The translations under genes were made by a program, and so were the position numbers. DNA of 64,000 nucleotides. It comes from Streptomyces albospinus. Lineage in GTDB: Bacteria; Actinomycetota; Actinomycetes; Streptomycetales; Streptomycetaceae. Location: assembly GCF_014648695.1 (NCBI RefSeq), contig NZ_BMRP01000001.1, positions 702,294 to 766,293 on the forward strand, given 5' to 3'. Of this stretch, positions 52,704 to 60,781 are shown piece by piece. Numbering within the stretch: the first letter of the stretch is position 1; every line of letters starts with the position of its first letter. A model generated the notes under the pieces. It saw only the letters and a program-made list of their open reading frames with translations. It had not been told where the DNA came from and ran no database searches.

Positions 52704-53867
52704 ATGACCCACACCGAGACCCCCCGGAGCAGCGGCGGCGACGTCCGCCTCCGCGGGATCAGCAAGACCTACGGTTCCTTCACCGCCGTCCACCCGCTCG
52801 ACCTCACCGTCCCCGCCGGGTCCTTCTTCGCCCTCCTGGGCGCCTCGGGCTGCGGCAAGACGACCACTCTGCGCATGATCGCCGGGTTGGAGGAGCCCAC
52901 CACCGGGACCGTCGAACTCTCCGGCCGGGACGTCACCGTCCTGCCGCCCTACAAGCGCCAGGTCAACACCGTCTTCCAGAACTACGCGCTCTTCCCGCAC
53001 CTGGACATCTACGAGAACGTCGCCTTCGGACTGCGCCGCCGCGGCATCAAGTCCGTCAAGAAGCAGGTCGAGGAGATGCTCGACCTCGTCCAGCTCGGCC
53101 CGATGGCGCGCCGCAGGCCGCAGCAGCTCTCCGGCGGCCAGCAGCAGCGGGTGGCGGTCGCGCGGGCGCTGATCAACCACCCCGAGGTGCTGCTGCTGGA
53201 CGAGCCGCTGGGCGCCCTCGACCTCAAGCTGCGCCGACAGATGCAGCTGGAGCTCAAGCGCATCCAGACCGAGGTCGGCATCACCTTCGTCCATGTCACC
53301 CACGACCAGGAGGAGGCCATGACGATGGCCGACACCGTGGCCGTGATGAACGGCGGCCGGGTCGAACAGCTCGGCGCCCCCGCCGAGTTGTACGAGAACC
53401 CCGCCACCACCTTCGTCGCCAACTTCCTGGGCACCTCCAACCTCATCCAGGCCGAGGTCGTCGAGGCGGGCGGCGAGGAACTGCTCCTCAGGGCCGGCGA
53501 CGCCAAGCTCCGGCTGCCCGCCCGGCGGTGCAGCGCCCCGGCCCGCAGCGGCGACAAGGTGCTGGCCGGCGTCCGGCCCGAGAAGGTGTCCCTGGCGCAC
53601 GCCGACGCCGCCGGGACCCTCGCCGAGGGCCGCAACCGGCTGCCCGGCCGCATCAAGGACGCCAGCTTCATCGGCGTCTCCACCCAGTACGTCGTCGACG
53701 TGCCGGGGCTGGGCGAACTCGCCGTCTACGAGCAGAACATCGAGCGCGACGGCCGGCTCGTGCCCGGCGCGGAGATCGTGCTGCACTGGAACCCGGCGCA
53801 CACCTTCGCGCTGGACGCGGACCAGGATATCGACGCCGGCGCGGACCTCGACGAGGAGGCCGCGTGA
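52704..53867 (+). CDS. potA: Polyamine ABC transporter ATPase PotA-type
   Basis: 387 residues. Walker A GASGCGKTTTL, Q-loop NTVFQNYALFPHLDIYENV, signature LSGGQQQRVAVARAL, Walker B VLLLDEPLGALDLK and H-loop THDQEEAMTM are intact. The last 140 residues form a TOBE domain (PARSGDKVLAGVRPEKVSLA) that binds or senses substrate. Stop and potB start overlap by 4 nt. It powers uptake with the downstream permeases. PotA is the common name; S. coelicolor homologues carry SCO numbers near 5668 (from memory). Confidence 0.93.
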   Translation: MTHTETPRSSGGDVRLRGISKTYGSFTAVHPLDLTVPAGSFFALLGASGCGKTTTLRMIAGLEEPTTGTVELSGRDVTVLPPYKRQVNTVFQNYALFPHLDIYENVAFGLRRRGIKSVKKQVEEMLDLVQLGPMARRRPQQLSGGQQQRVAVARALINHPEVLLLDEPLGALDLKLRRQMQLELKRIQTEVGITFVHVTHDQEEAMTMADTVAVMNGGRVEQLGAPAELYENPATTFVANFLGTSNLIQAEVVEAGGEELLLRAGDAKLRLPARRCSAPARSGDKVLAGVRPEKVSLAHADAAGTLAEGRNRLPGRIKDASFIGVSTQYVVDVPGLGELAVYEQNIERDGRLVPGAEIVLHWNPAHTFALDADQDIDAGADLDEEAA

Positions 53868-54802
53868 CGACCACCGAAACCCCCGCGCCACCGGAGCGCC
53901 CAGATACCGCCGACTCCCTGGAGATCCGCACGACCCCGGTCCGCAAGCGGCTGATCCCCTACTGGCTGCTGCTGCCCGGCATCCTGTGGCTGATCGTCTT
54001 CTTCGCCGCGCCGCTGGTCTACCAGGCGTCGACCTCCCTCCAGACCGGCTCCCTCGAAGAGGGCTTCAAGGTCACCTGGCACGTCGCCACCTACTGGGAC
54101 GCCCTCGCCGAATACTGGCCGCAGTTCGTCCGCTCGGTGGCGTACGCCGCCGTCGCCACCGTGCTCTGCCTGGCGCTGGGCTACCCGCTGGCGTATCTGA
54201 TCGCCTTCAAGGCCGGGCGCTGGCGGAACGTGGTGATGATCCTGGTGATCGCCCCGTTCTTCACCAGCTTCCTGATCCGCACGCTGGCCTGGAAGACGAT
54301 CCTGGCCGACGGCGGACCGGTCGTCGGCGCCCTCAATCACCTCCACGTCCTGGACGTCACCAGCGCCCTCGGCATCACCGAGGGGCACCGGGTGCTGGCC
54401 ACCCCGCTCGCGGTGGTCTGCGGACTGACGTACAACTTCCTGCCGTTCATGGTCCTGCCGCTCTACACCTCGCTGGAGCGCATCGACCCGCGGCTGCACG
54501 AGGCCGCCGGCGACCTCTACGCCCGCCCGGCGACGACGTTCCGCCGGGTCACCTTCCCGCTGTCCATGCCCGGCGTCGTCGCCGGCACCCTGCTGACCTT
54601 CATCCCGGCCGCCGGCGACTACATCAACGCCGAACTGCTGGGCTCCACGGACCAGAAGATGATCGGCAACGTCATCCAGTCGCAGTTCCTGCGCGTCCTG
54701 GACTACCCGACCGCCGCCGCCCTCTCCTTCATCCTCATGGCGGCCATCCTCGCCATGGTCACGCTCTACATCCGCAAGTCGGGGACGGAGGACCTGGTCT
54801 GA
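53864..54802 (+). CDS. potB: Polyamine ABC transporter permease PotB-type
   Basis: 312 residues from GTG 53864. Six membrane helices (first LIPYWLLLPGILWLIVFFAA), with an EAA-type loop LHEAAGDLYARPATTFRRVT (about 208-228). A cytoplasmic N-terminal tail of about 25 residues, acidic/Pro-rich, precedes the first helix. It forms the channel with PotC. The start overlaps potA by 4 nt, and the stop overlaps potC by 1 nt. Confidence 0.93.
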   Translation: MTTTETPAPPERPDTADSLEIRTTPVRKRLIPYWLLLPGILWLIVFFAAPLVYQASTSLQTGSLEEGFKVTWHVATYWDALAEYWPQFVRSVAYAAVATVLCLALGYPLAYLIAFKAGRWRNVVMILVIAPFFTSFLIRTLAWKTILADGGPVVGALNHLHVLDVTSALGITEGHRVLATPLAVVCGLTYNFLPFMVLPLYTSLERIDPRLHEAAGDLYARPATTFRRVTFPLSMPGVVAGTLLTFIPAAGDYINAELLGSTDQKMIGNVIQSQFLRVLDYPTAAALSFILMAAILAMVTLYIRKSGTEDLV

Positions 54803-55644
54803 TGGCCGTCCACGAGACCACCCGAGCCACCGCGGTCCGCCCCCCGAACCGGGCCCTGCGGTGGCTGCGCCGCCACATCGTCACGATCGCGGGCCTGGGC
54901 ACGCTGGGCTATCTGATCCTGCCCAACCTCGTCGTGATGGTCTTCTCCTTCAACAAGCCCAACGGCCGCTTCAACTACCAGTGGACGCGGTTCTCCACGG
55001 ACGCCTGGACCGATCCGTGCGGCGTCGCCGACATGTGCGGCTCGCTCGGGCTCAGCCTGGAGATCGCCGTCTGGGCCACCGTCGGGGCGACCGTCCTCGG
55101 CACCATGATCGCGTTCGCGCTGGCCCGCTACCGCTTCCGCGCCCGCGGAGGCGTGGGCACCCTGATCTTCCTGCCGATGGCCATGCCCGAGGTCGTCATG
55201 GCCGCCTCCCTGGCGACCCTCTTCCTCAACATGGGCATCCAGTTCGGCTTCTGGACGATCCTCATCGCGCACATCACGTTCTGCCTGAGCTTCGTCGTCA
55301 CCGCCGTCAAGGCCCGGGTGATGAGCATGGACCCGCGGCTGGAGCAGGCCGCCCAGGACCTCTACGCCACACCGGTGCAGACGTTCCTGCGGGTCACGCT
55401 GCCGATCGCGGCGCCCGGGATCGCGGCCGGCGCGCTGCTCTCCTTCGCGCTGTCCTTCGACGACTTCATCATCACCAACTTCAATGCGGGCTCCACCGTG
55501 ACCTTCCCCATGTTCGTCTGGGGATCGGCGCAGCGGGGCACTCCTGTTCAGATCAACGTCATCGGTACGGCGATGTTCCTGGTCGCCGTGCTCTGCGTCT
55601 TCGTCGGCCGGACGGCCGGCAAGAAACGCCGCCAGAGGAGCTGA
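54802..55644 (+). CDS. potC: Polyamine ABC transporter permease PotC-type
   Basis: 280 residues. Six membrane helices, with an EAA-type loop LEQAAQDLYATPVQTFLRVT (about 181-201). The first cytoplasmic 25 residues are basic. The loop between helices 1 and 2 has a CGVADMCG pair of cysteines that may form a disulfide outside the membrane. It completes the importer with potA and potB; overlaps of 4 and 1 nt show tight coupling. It ends 5 nt before the FAD oxidase gene. Confidence 0.93.
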   Translation: MAVHETTRATAVRPPNRALRWLRRHIVTIAGLGTLGYLILPNLVVMVFSFNKPNGRFNYQWTRFSTDAWTDPCGVADMCGSLGLSLEIAVWATVGATVLGTMIAFALARYRFRARGGVGTLIFLPMAMPEVVMAASLATLFLNMGIQFGFWTILIAHITFCLSFVVTAVKARVMSMDPRLEQAAQDLYATPVQTFLRVTLPIAAPGIAAGALLSFALSFDDFIITNFNAGSTVTFPMFVWGSAQRGTPVQINVIGTAMFLVAVLCVFVGRTAGKKRRQRS

Positions 55645-55649
55645 GAACC

Positions 55650-57080
55650 ATGGCACGAGCTGACGTGCCGTATCCGTCCGAAGCGTCCCCCGTCCACGCG
55701 CTGGCCGACGCCACCCCCCGGCCGTTCTGGCTGGAGGACCCTGCCCGCCCCCACGCCCTGCCCGCCCTCGTCGGCGACGAGCGCTGCGATCTGCTGGTCG
55801 TCGGCGGCGGCTACTCCGGGCTGTGGACCGCGCTGCTCGCCAAGGAGCGCGACCCGCAGCGCGATGTCGTCCTCATCGAGGGCCAGGAAGTCGGCTGGGC
55901 CGCCTCCGGGCGCAACGGCGGCTTCTGCGCCGCCTCGCTCACCCACGGCCTGGGCAACGGCCTGTCCCGCTGGCCCGGCGAACTCGCCGAGCTGGAGGAG
56001 CTGGGCGCCCGCAACCTCGACGGGATCGAGGACGCCGTCGCCCGCCACGGCATCGACTGCGACTTCGAGCGCACCGGCGAGATCGACGTCGCCACCGCCC
56101 CGCACCAGGTCGCCGAACTCCGCGAGATGGCCGAGGAGGCTGCGCAACTCGGCCTGGAGGGACGGGAGTTCCTCGACCGCGAGGCGGTCCGCGCCGAGGT
56201 CGACTCGCCCACCTTCCTCGCCGGCCTGTGGGACCGCACGGGCGTCGCGATGCTCCACCCGGCCAAGCTCGCCTGGGGCCTCAAGCGGGCCTGCCTCTCC
56301 CTGGGCGTCCGCATCTACGAGCACACGCCGGGCACCCGACTCTCCTCGCGCGGCGCGGGCATCGCCGTCCGCACCCCGTACGGCCGGGTCTTCGCCCGGC
56401 ATGCGGCACTGGGCACCAACGCCTTCCCGTCGCTGGTCAGGCGGGTGCGCCCGTACATCGCGCCGGTCTACGACCACGCCCTGATGACCGAGCCGCTCAG
56501 CGCCGAACAGCTCGCCGCCATCGGCTGGAAGAACCGGCAGGGCCTCAGCGACAGCGCCAACCACTTCCACTACTTCCGCATCACCGCCGACCACCGCATC
56601 CTGTGGGGCGGCTACGACATCATCCACCGCTACGGCGGCGGCGTACGGGCCGAGTACGACCACCACCCGGCCACCTACCGCAAGCTCGCCCACCACTTCT
56701 TCCGCTGCTTCCCGCAGCTCGAAGGGCTCCGCTTCAGCCACGCCTGGGGCGGCGCCATCGACACCTGCTCCCGCTTCTCGGCCTTCTTCGGCACCGCCCA
56801 CGGCGGGCGGGTGGCCTACGCGCTGGGCTACACCGGGCTGGGCGTCGGCGCCACCCGCTTCGGCGCGGACGTGATGCTCGACCTGCTCTCGGGGGAGCGC
56901 ACCGCGCGTACCGAGCTGGAGATGGTGCGGACCAAGCCGCTGCCCTTCCCGCCCGAGCCGGTGCGGTCGCTGGGCATCGGCCTCACCCAGTGGTCCATGA
57001 CCCGCGCCGACGAGAACGGCGGCCGGCGCAACCTCTGGCTGAAAGCCATGGACAAGGTGGGCCTGGGCTTCGACAGCTGA
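55650..57080 (+). CDS. FAD-dependent oxidase, PuuB/DAO-like
   Basis: 476 residues from ATG 55650; CAGAGGAG is 9 nt before. Dinucleotide-binding motif LLVVGGGYSGLWTALLA (about 48-64) and a DAO-family body (ASGRNGGFCAASLTHGLGNG; PYIAPVYDHALMTEPL; WGGYDIIHRYGGG; YTGLGVGATRFGADVMLDLL). PuuB-like enzymes oxidise gamma-glutamylputrescine to an aldehyde and H2O2 (E. coli knowledge). The order importer-oxidase with a dehydrogenase upstream fits a glutamylated-polyamine route, though no glutamate-polyamine ligase is in the window. Direct amine oxidation is the alternative. Confidence 0.9.
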   Translation: MARADVPYPSEASPVHALADATPRPFWLEDPARPHALPALVGDERCDLLVVGGGYSGLWTALLAKERDPQRDVVLIEGQEVGWAASGRNGGFCAASLTHGLGNGLSRWPGELAELEELGARNLDGIEDAVARHGIDCDFERTGEIDVATAPHQVAELREMAEEAAQLGLEGREFLDREAVRAEVDSPTFLAGLWDRTGVAMLHPAKLAWGLKRACLSLGVRIYEHTPGTRLSSRGAGIAVRTPYGRVFARHAALGTNAFPSLVRRVRPYIAPVYDHALMTEPLSAEQLAAIGWKNRQGLSDSANHFHYFRITADHRILWGGYDIIHRYGGGVRAEYDHHPATYRKLAHHFFRCFPQLEGLRFSHAWGGAIDTCSRFSAFFGTAHGGRVAYALGYTGLGVGATRFGADVMLDLLSGERTARTELEMVRTKPLPFPPEPVRSLGIGLTQWSMTRADENGGRRNLWLKAMDKVGLGFDS

Positions 57081-57110
57081 CCCGACCCGCCTTCCCCCTC
57101 GTACGCCGCA

Positions 57111-57142
57111 CGGGGCGGGCGGCCGGTGCGCCGCCCGCCCCG
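57111..57142 (+). terminator. Terminator after the pot/oxidase operon
   Basis: CGGGGCGGGCGGC (57111-57123) pairs with GCCGCCCGCCCCG (57130-57142) in a perfect 13-bp stem with a 6-nt loop. It starts 31 nt after the oxidase stop. A strong hairpin with no T-run, as is usual in Streptomyces. Confidence 0.75.
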
Positions 57143-57284
57143 ACTGCCTGCTTCTCCCGCCGCCTCCTCCCTCGGGTGACGCGGCGGCCGGATGTTAGCG
57201 GCGTGTTAGCCGATCATCAGCGGCGGCGACCAGAGTGGTACCTGCGAACGACCACCGGACGCAGCCCACCACGAGGGGGACACC

Positions 57285-57986
57285 ATGTCGCACACCACGC
57301 TCCGCCACGGCCGCAGGGCCGCCGCCGCGGGCCTGATCGCGGTTGCCGCGCTCGGCCTGACCGCCTGCAACGGCGCCAAGTCCGACGCCGCCGGCTCCCC
57401 GTCCGGCTCGGCCTCGGCCGCCGCCGACCCCGGCGGCTCCGGCGGCTCCGGTGACGGCGGCACCTCGGGCGGTACCGCGGGCGGTTCGACGGGTGCCAAG
57501 TCCACCTCGGCTGGGCACCGTTCGCACGCCGGGCAGGGTTCGCACGCCGGCGCTGCGGGCGGCCGGTGCACCACCGGCGGACTCCAGGCCGGCTGGGGCT
57601 CCGAGGGCGGCGGCATCCCCGACATGAAGAGCGACTCCCAGCAGACCGCCGCGGTGTGGCTGAAGAACATCGGCAAGGCCAGCTGCACCCTGGACGGCTT
57701 CCCGGGCGTCCAGATCAAGGGCACCGACGGCACCACCTGGGACCTGCGACGCTCCGCCAAGAAGCCGGCCCCGGTGACGCTGAAGCCGGGCGCGCACACC
57801 CAGTTCACCATCGAGCTGCTGCCCACCACCGGCAAGGACGACAAGAAGGTCGAGCCCGGTCTGGTGACCGTCACCCCGCCGAACGAGAAGAAGCCCTTCG
57901 CGCTCAAGTGGCCCTACGGCGGCGCCATCCTCGACCAGTCGGGCGCCACCCACCCCGGCACCTTCGTCAACCCGGTCAACGGCTGA
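57285..57986 (+). CDS. DUF4232 domain lipoprotein
   Basis: 233 residues. A signal peptide ends in the lipobox LTAC (Cys28). A Gly/Ser/Ala-rich linker (about 32-88) with HRSHAGQGSHAG leads to the DUF4232 domain (about 96-230; GRCTTGGLQAGWGSEGGGI; NIGKASCTLDGFPGVQIKG; KPGAHTQFTIELLPT). Such lipoproteins are numerous in Streptomyces and lie on the outer face of the membrane; their function is unknown. AGGGGG precedes the start. The gap upstream has repeats of GTTAGC (about 57194-57210), possibly promoter related. Confidence 0.88.
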   Translation: MSHTTLRHGRRAAAAGLIAVAALGLTACNGAKSDAAGSPSGSASAAADPGGSGGSGDGGTSGGTAGGSTGAKSTSAGHRSHAGQGSHAGAAGGRCTTGGLQAGWGSEGGGIPDMKSDSQQTAAVWLKNIGKASCTLDGFPGVQIKGTDGTTWDLRRSAKKPAPVTLKPGAHTQFTIELLPTTGKDDKKVEPGLVTVTPPNEKKPFALKWPYGGAILDQSGATHPGTFVNPVNG

Positions 57987-58041
57987 CGGAACGGCAGTCG
58001 GCGGTACGTCCGCGGGGCTGTGGGTCCGGGTCGGACCGGCC

Positions 58042-59001
58042 CTAGCGGTCCGACCCGGACCGCCCGCCCCACCGGTCGCACACCGCGCACCACACGGGCA
58101 GCAGCACCCCGGCCAGACACCAGCTGCCGAGCACGTCGAGCGGCCAGTGGTACCCCTGCCGCACCAGTCCCAGGCCGACGCCCGCATTGAGCAGCCCGAT
58201 CCCCGCCGCCGGCACCACCGCGGCGGGGATCGCCGCGATCCGGCCGCGCCCGCGGTCCGCCGGTCGGCCGTCCTCGCGACGTGCGGCCCCGCGGCGGTGC
58301 GCCCGCGCCAGCAGCAGCGCCGCCAGACCGTACGCGACGGCCGCGGTCGCCCCGTGCCCCGAGGGATAGAAGCCCTCGTGCGACCCGGCCATCGAGGGCG
58401 GCCCCGGCCGGTCGAGCCACACCTTGAACGGGACCACCAGCGCGGGCACCGCGGCCAGGCCGCCCAGCGCGGCGAGCGGCGGCAGCCAGGGCCGCGCCGG
58501 TCCGCGGCCCGCAGCCGCCGCACGCCGCAGCCGCCACAGCGCCCACCCCGCCGCCACCAGCAGCACCGGCAGTGCCACGGCCGTATTGCCGAGATCGGCG
58601 AGGAACTGGGCGAGCGGCCCGGGGACGGCGCTCGACTCCAGACCGCGGCCGAGCCGTTCGTCGAGGGCGCGCACCGCTCCGTGGGCCGCCACCTGCCAGC
58701 TGATCAGCCCGAAGAGCAGCGCGCTGACCAGCGCGACGACCGCATGGCGGCGGCCGGGGCGCGGCACATGAAACGCACGGAAAAGCGACCGTCCCGGAAC
58801 AGGGGGGGTGGTTCCGGAACGGCCGCGCTGACCGGTGTCCCGCGCGCCCCGGGGGGTCTGGGGCGGGCGGACATCCGATCGGTGAGGATTCCCGGAGCCA
58901 TCGGCTCCGGTGTTGTGCGCGAGGGCACGGCCAGGTCGAAGCCGGGGAAGCGCCGACCGGGCGTCACCCGCAGTCCCCTGCGGGCGGGGTGTTTCTCTCA
59001 T
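58042..59001 (-). CDS. PAP2-family membrane phosphatase
   Basis: 319 residues, leftward from ATG 59001. About five membrane helices. The phosphatase triad motifs are complete: KVWLDRPGPP (KxxxxxxRP), YPSGHGATA (PSGH), and RQGYHWPLDVLGSW (R...H...D). The first 85 residues are a disordered, basic cytoplasmic tail. PAP2 enzymes remove phosphate from lipid pyrophosphates such as undecaprenyl-PP, or phosphatidic acid. It converges with the DUF4232 gene. Substrate is not certain. Confidence 0.9.
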   Translation of the reverse strand: MRETPRPQGTAGDARSALPRLRPGRALAHNTGADGSGNPHRSDVRPPQTPRGARDTGQRGRSGTTPPVPGRSLFRAFHVPRPGRRHAVVALVSALLFGLISWQVAAHGAVRALDERLGRGLESSAVPGPLAQFLADLGNTAVALPVLLVAAGWALWRLRRAAAAGRGPARPWLPPLAALGGLAAVPALVVPFKVWLDRPGPPSMAGSHEGFYPSGHGATAAVAYGLAALLLARAHRRGAARREDGRPADRGRGRIAAIPAAVVPAAGIGLLNAGVGLGLVRQGYHWPLDVLGSWCLAGVLLPVWCAVCDRWGGRSGSDR

Positions 59002-59125
59002 CTGCCGAAACCGTACGGCACCGGGAGCGCCCCCGTAAGCCGCATCACCTGGCCGCCATTGCCCCCGCACATCTTCTTCACGCGGTACGTCAGGTTCCGT
59101 TTGTCCTGGTAGGGGAGGCGAACGG

Positions 59126-59171
59126 GGCGCGGCCCGGGACACGGCCTGCGCCGCGCCCCGGGCCGCGCCCG
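59126..59171 (-). terminator. Terminator downstream of gabT
   Basis: GGGCGCGGCCCGGG (59126-59139) pairs with CCCGGGCCGCGCCC (59158-59171) in a perfect 14-bp stem with an 18-nt loop. It lies 54 nt past the end of gabT, separating it from the leftward PAP2 gene. Confidence 0.7.
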
Positions 59172-59224
59172 GATGCCGTGCGCTCGCCGGTCCATGGGGC
59201 GGCCCGTACGGACCCGGCCGCCGC

Positions 59225-60574
59225 TCAGAGCGCGCCGAACGCCGCCTCCAGGATGTCCAGGCCCTCGTTGAGCAGATCCTCGCCGATGACCAGCGGCGGC
59301 AGGAAGCGCAGCACGTTGCCGAACGTGCCGGTCGTCAGCACCAGCAGGCCCTCCTGGTGGCACGCCTTGGCGAGCGCGCCGGTGACCTCCGGGTTGGGGT
59401 CCTTGGAACCGGACCTGACCAGCTCGATCGCGATCATCGCGCCGCGACCGCGGACCTCGCCGATGATGTCGTACTTCTCCTGCATCGCGGTGAGGCGGGC
59501 CTTCATGACCTCCTCGATGTGCCTGGCCTTGGCGTTCAGGTCCAGCTCGCGCATGGTCTCGATGGAGCCGAGCGCGGCGGCGCAGGCCACCGGGTTGCCG
59601 CCGTAGGTGCCGCCCAGGCCGCCCGCGTGCGCGGCGTCCATGATCTCCGCGCGGCCGGTGACGGCCGCCAGCGGCAGACCGCCCGCGATGCCCTTGGCGG
59701 TCGTGATGAGGTCCGGCACGATGCCCTCGTCCTCGCACGCGAACCACTGGCCCGTACGGCAGAAGCCGGACTGGATCTCGTCCGCGACGAAGACGATCCC
59801 GTTCTCCTTCGCGAAGTTCGCGAGGGCCGGGAGGAAGCCCTTGGCCGGCTCGATGAAACCGCCCTCGCCGAGCACCGGCTCGATGATGATCGCCGCGACG
59901 TTCTCCGCGCCGATCTGCTTGGTGATCTGCGTGATGGCCTGCTCGGCGGCCTCCTGCGCGCAGTTCTCCGGGCCGGTCAGCCAGCGGTAGGGGTAGGCCA
60001 GCGGAACGCGGTAGACCTCGGGGGCGAACGGGCCGAAGCCGTGCTTGTACGGCATGTTCTTCGCGGTCAGCGCCATCGTCAGGTTCGTCCGGCCGTGGTA
60101 GCCGTGGTCGAAGACGACGACCGCCTGGCGCTTGGTGTACGCACGGGCGATCTTGACGGCGTTCTCGACGGCCTCCGCACCGGAGTTGAACAGCGCCGAC
60201 TTCTTCTCGTGGTCGCCCGGCGTCAGCTCGGCCAGCGCCTCGCAGACCTCGACGTACGGCTCGTACGGCGTGACCATCGCACAGGTGTGGGTGAAGTCGG
60301 CGAGCTGCGCGGTGGCCCGGCGGACCACGGCCTCCGCGCTGTTGCCCACCGAGGTCACCGCGATGCCGGAGCCGAAGTCGATCAGGGAGTTGCCGTCCAC
60401 GTCCTCCAGGACGCCGCCGCCCGCGCGCTTGACGAACACGGGCAGCACGGCGCCGACGCCGGCCGCCACGGTGGCCTGCTTACGGGCCCACAGCTCCTGG
60501 GACTTGGGGCCGGGGATCGCGGTGACGACGCGACGCTCCTGGGGGAGGGCGGGCCCTCCGGACAGTTCGGTCAT
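59225..60574 (-). CDS. gabT: 4-aminobutyrate aminotransferase GabT
   Basis: 449 residues, leftward from ATG 60574; AGGAGA precedes on the minus strand. PLP enzyme moving the amino group of GABA to 2-oxoglutarate, giving succinate semialdehyde. Motifs: FGSGIAVTSVGNSAEAVV, ALFNSGAEAVENAVKIAR, DHGYHGRTNLTMALTAK, IIIEPVLGEGGFIEPAKG, VADEIQSGFCRTGQWFA, and the PLP-Lys segment ITTAKGIAGGLPLAAV. It would consume GABA produced by the dehydrogenases at 44 and 50 kb. No gabD for the next step is evident here. It is divergent from the VirD4-like gene. Confidence 0.95.
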   Translation of the reverse strand: MTELSGGPALPQERRVVTAIPGPKSQELWARKQATVAAGVGAVLPVFVKRAGGGVLEDVDGNSLIDFGSGIAVTSVGNSAEAVVRRATAQLADFTHTCAMVTPYEPYVEVCEALAELTPGDHEKKSALFNSGAEAVENAVKIARAYTKRQAVVVFDHGYHGRTNLTMALTAKNMPYKHGFGPFAPEVYRVPLAYPYRWLTGPENCAQEAAEQAITQITKQIGAENVAAIIIEPVLGEGGFIEPAKGFLPALANFAKENGIVFVADEIQSGFCRTGQWFACEDEGIVPDLITTAKGIAGGLPLAAVTGRAEIMDAAHAGGLGGTYGGNPVACAAALGSIETMRELDLNAKARHIEEVMKARLTAMQEKYDIIGEVRGRGAMIAIELVRSGSKDPNPEVTGALAKACHQEGLLVLTTGTFGNVLRFLPPLVIGEDLLNEGLDILEAAFGAL

Positions 60575-60781
60575 GGCAGTCTCCTGGGGGTGGAACACGG
60601 ACGTACAGAGGTCTTGTTCTCGCAGGTTAGGGGCGGTCGGCCGGGTCGGGCATGTTCCGTTCGGGAGAAGTGCGCGTGTTGCGTTGTCCGCACCGGACAT
60701 AGCCACGGTGCGCGGCCAGTAGATTGAGCGGCAGCAGACCAGGGTCAGAGGGTCACGGTTCGAGGGGGACAAGGGCACCGG

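Noticed and set aside
51036..53891. 951-codon minus-strand frame over the polyamine binding protein and potA
   Set aside because: Antisense to well-defined genes; low-complexity Gly/Val/Asp composition.
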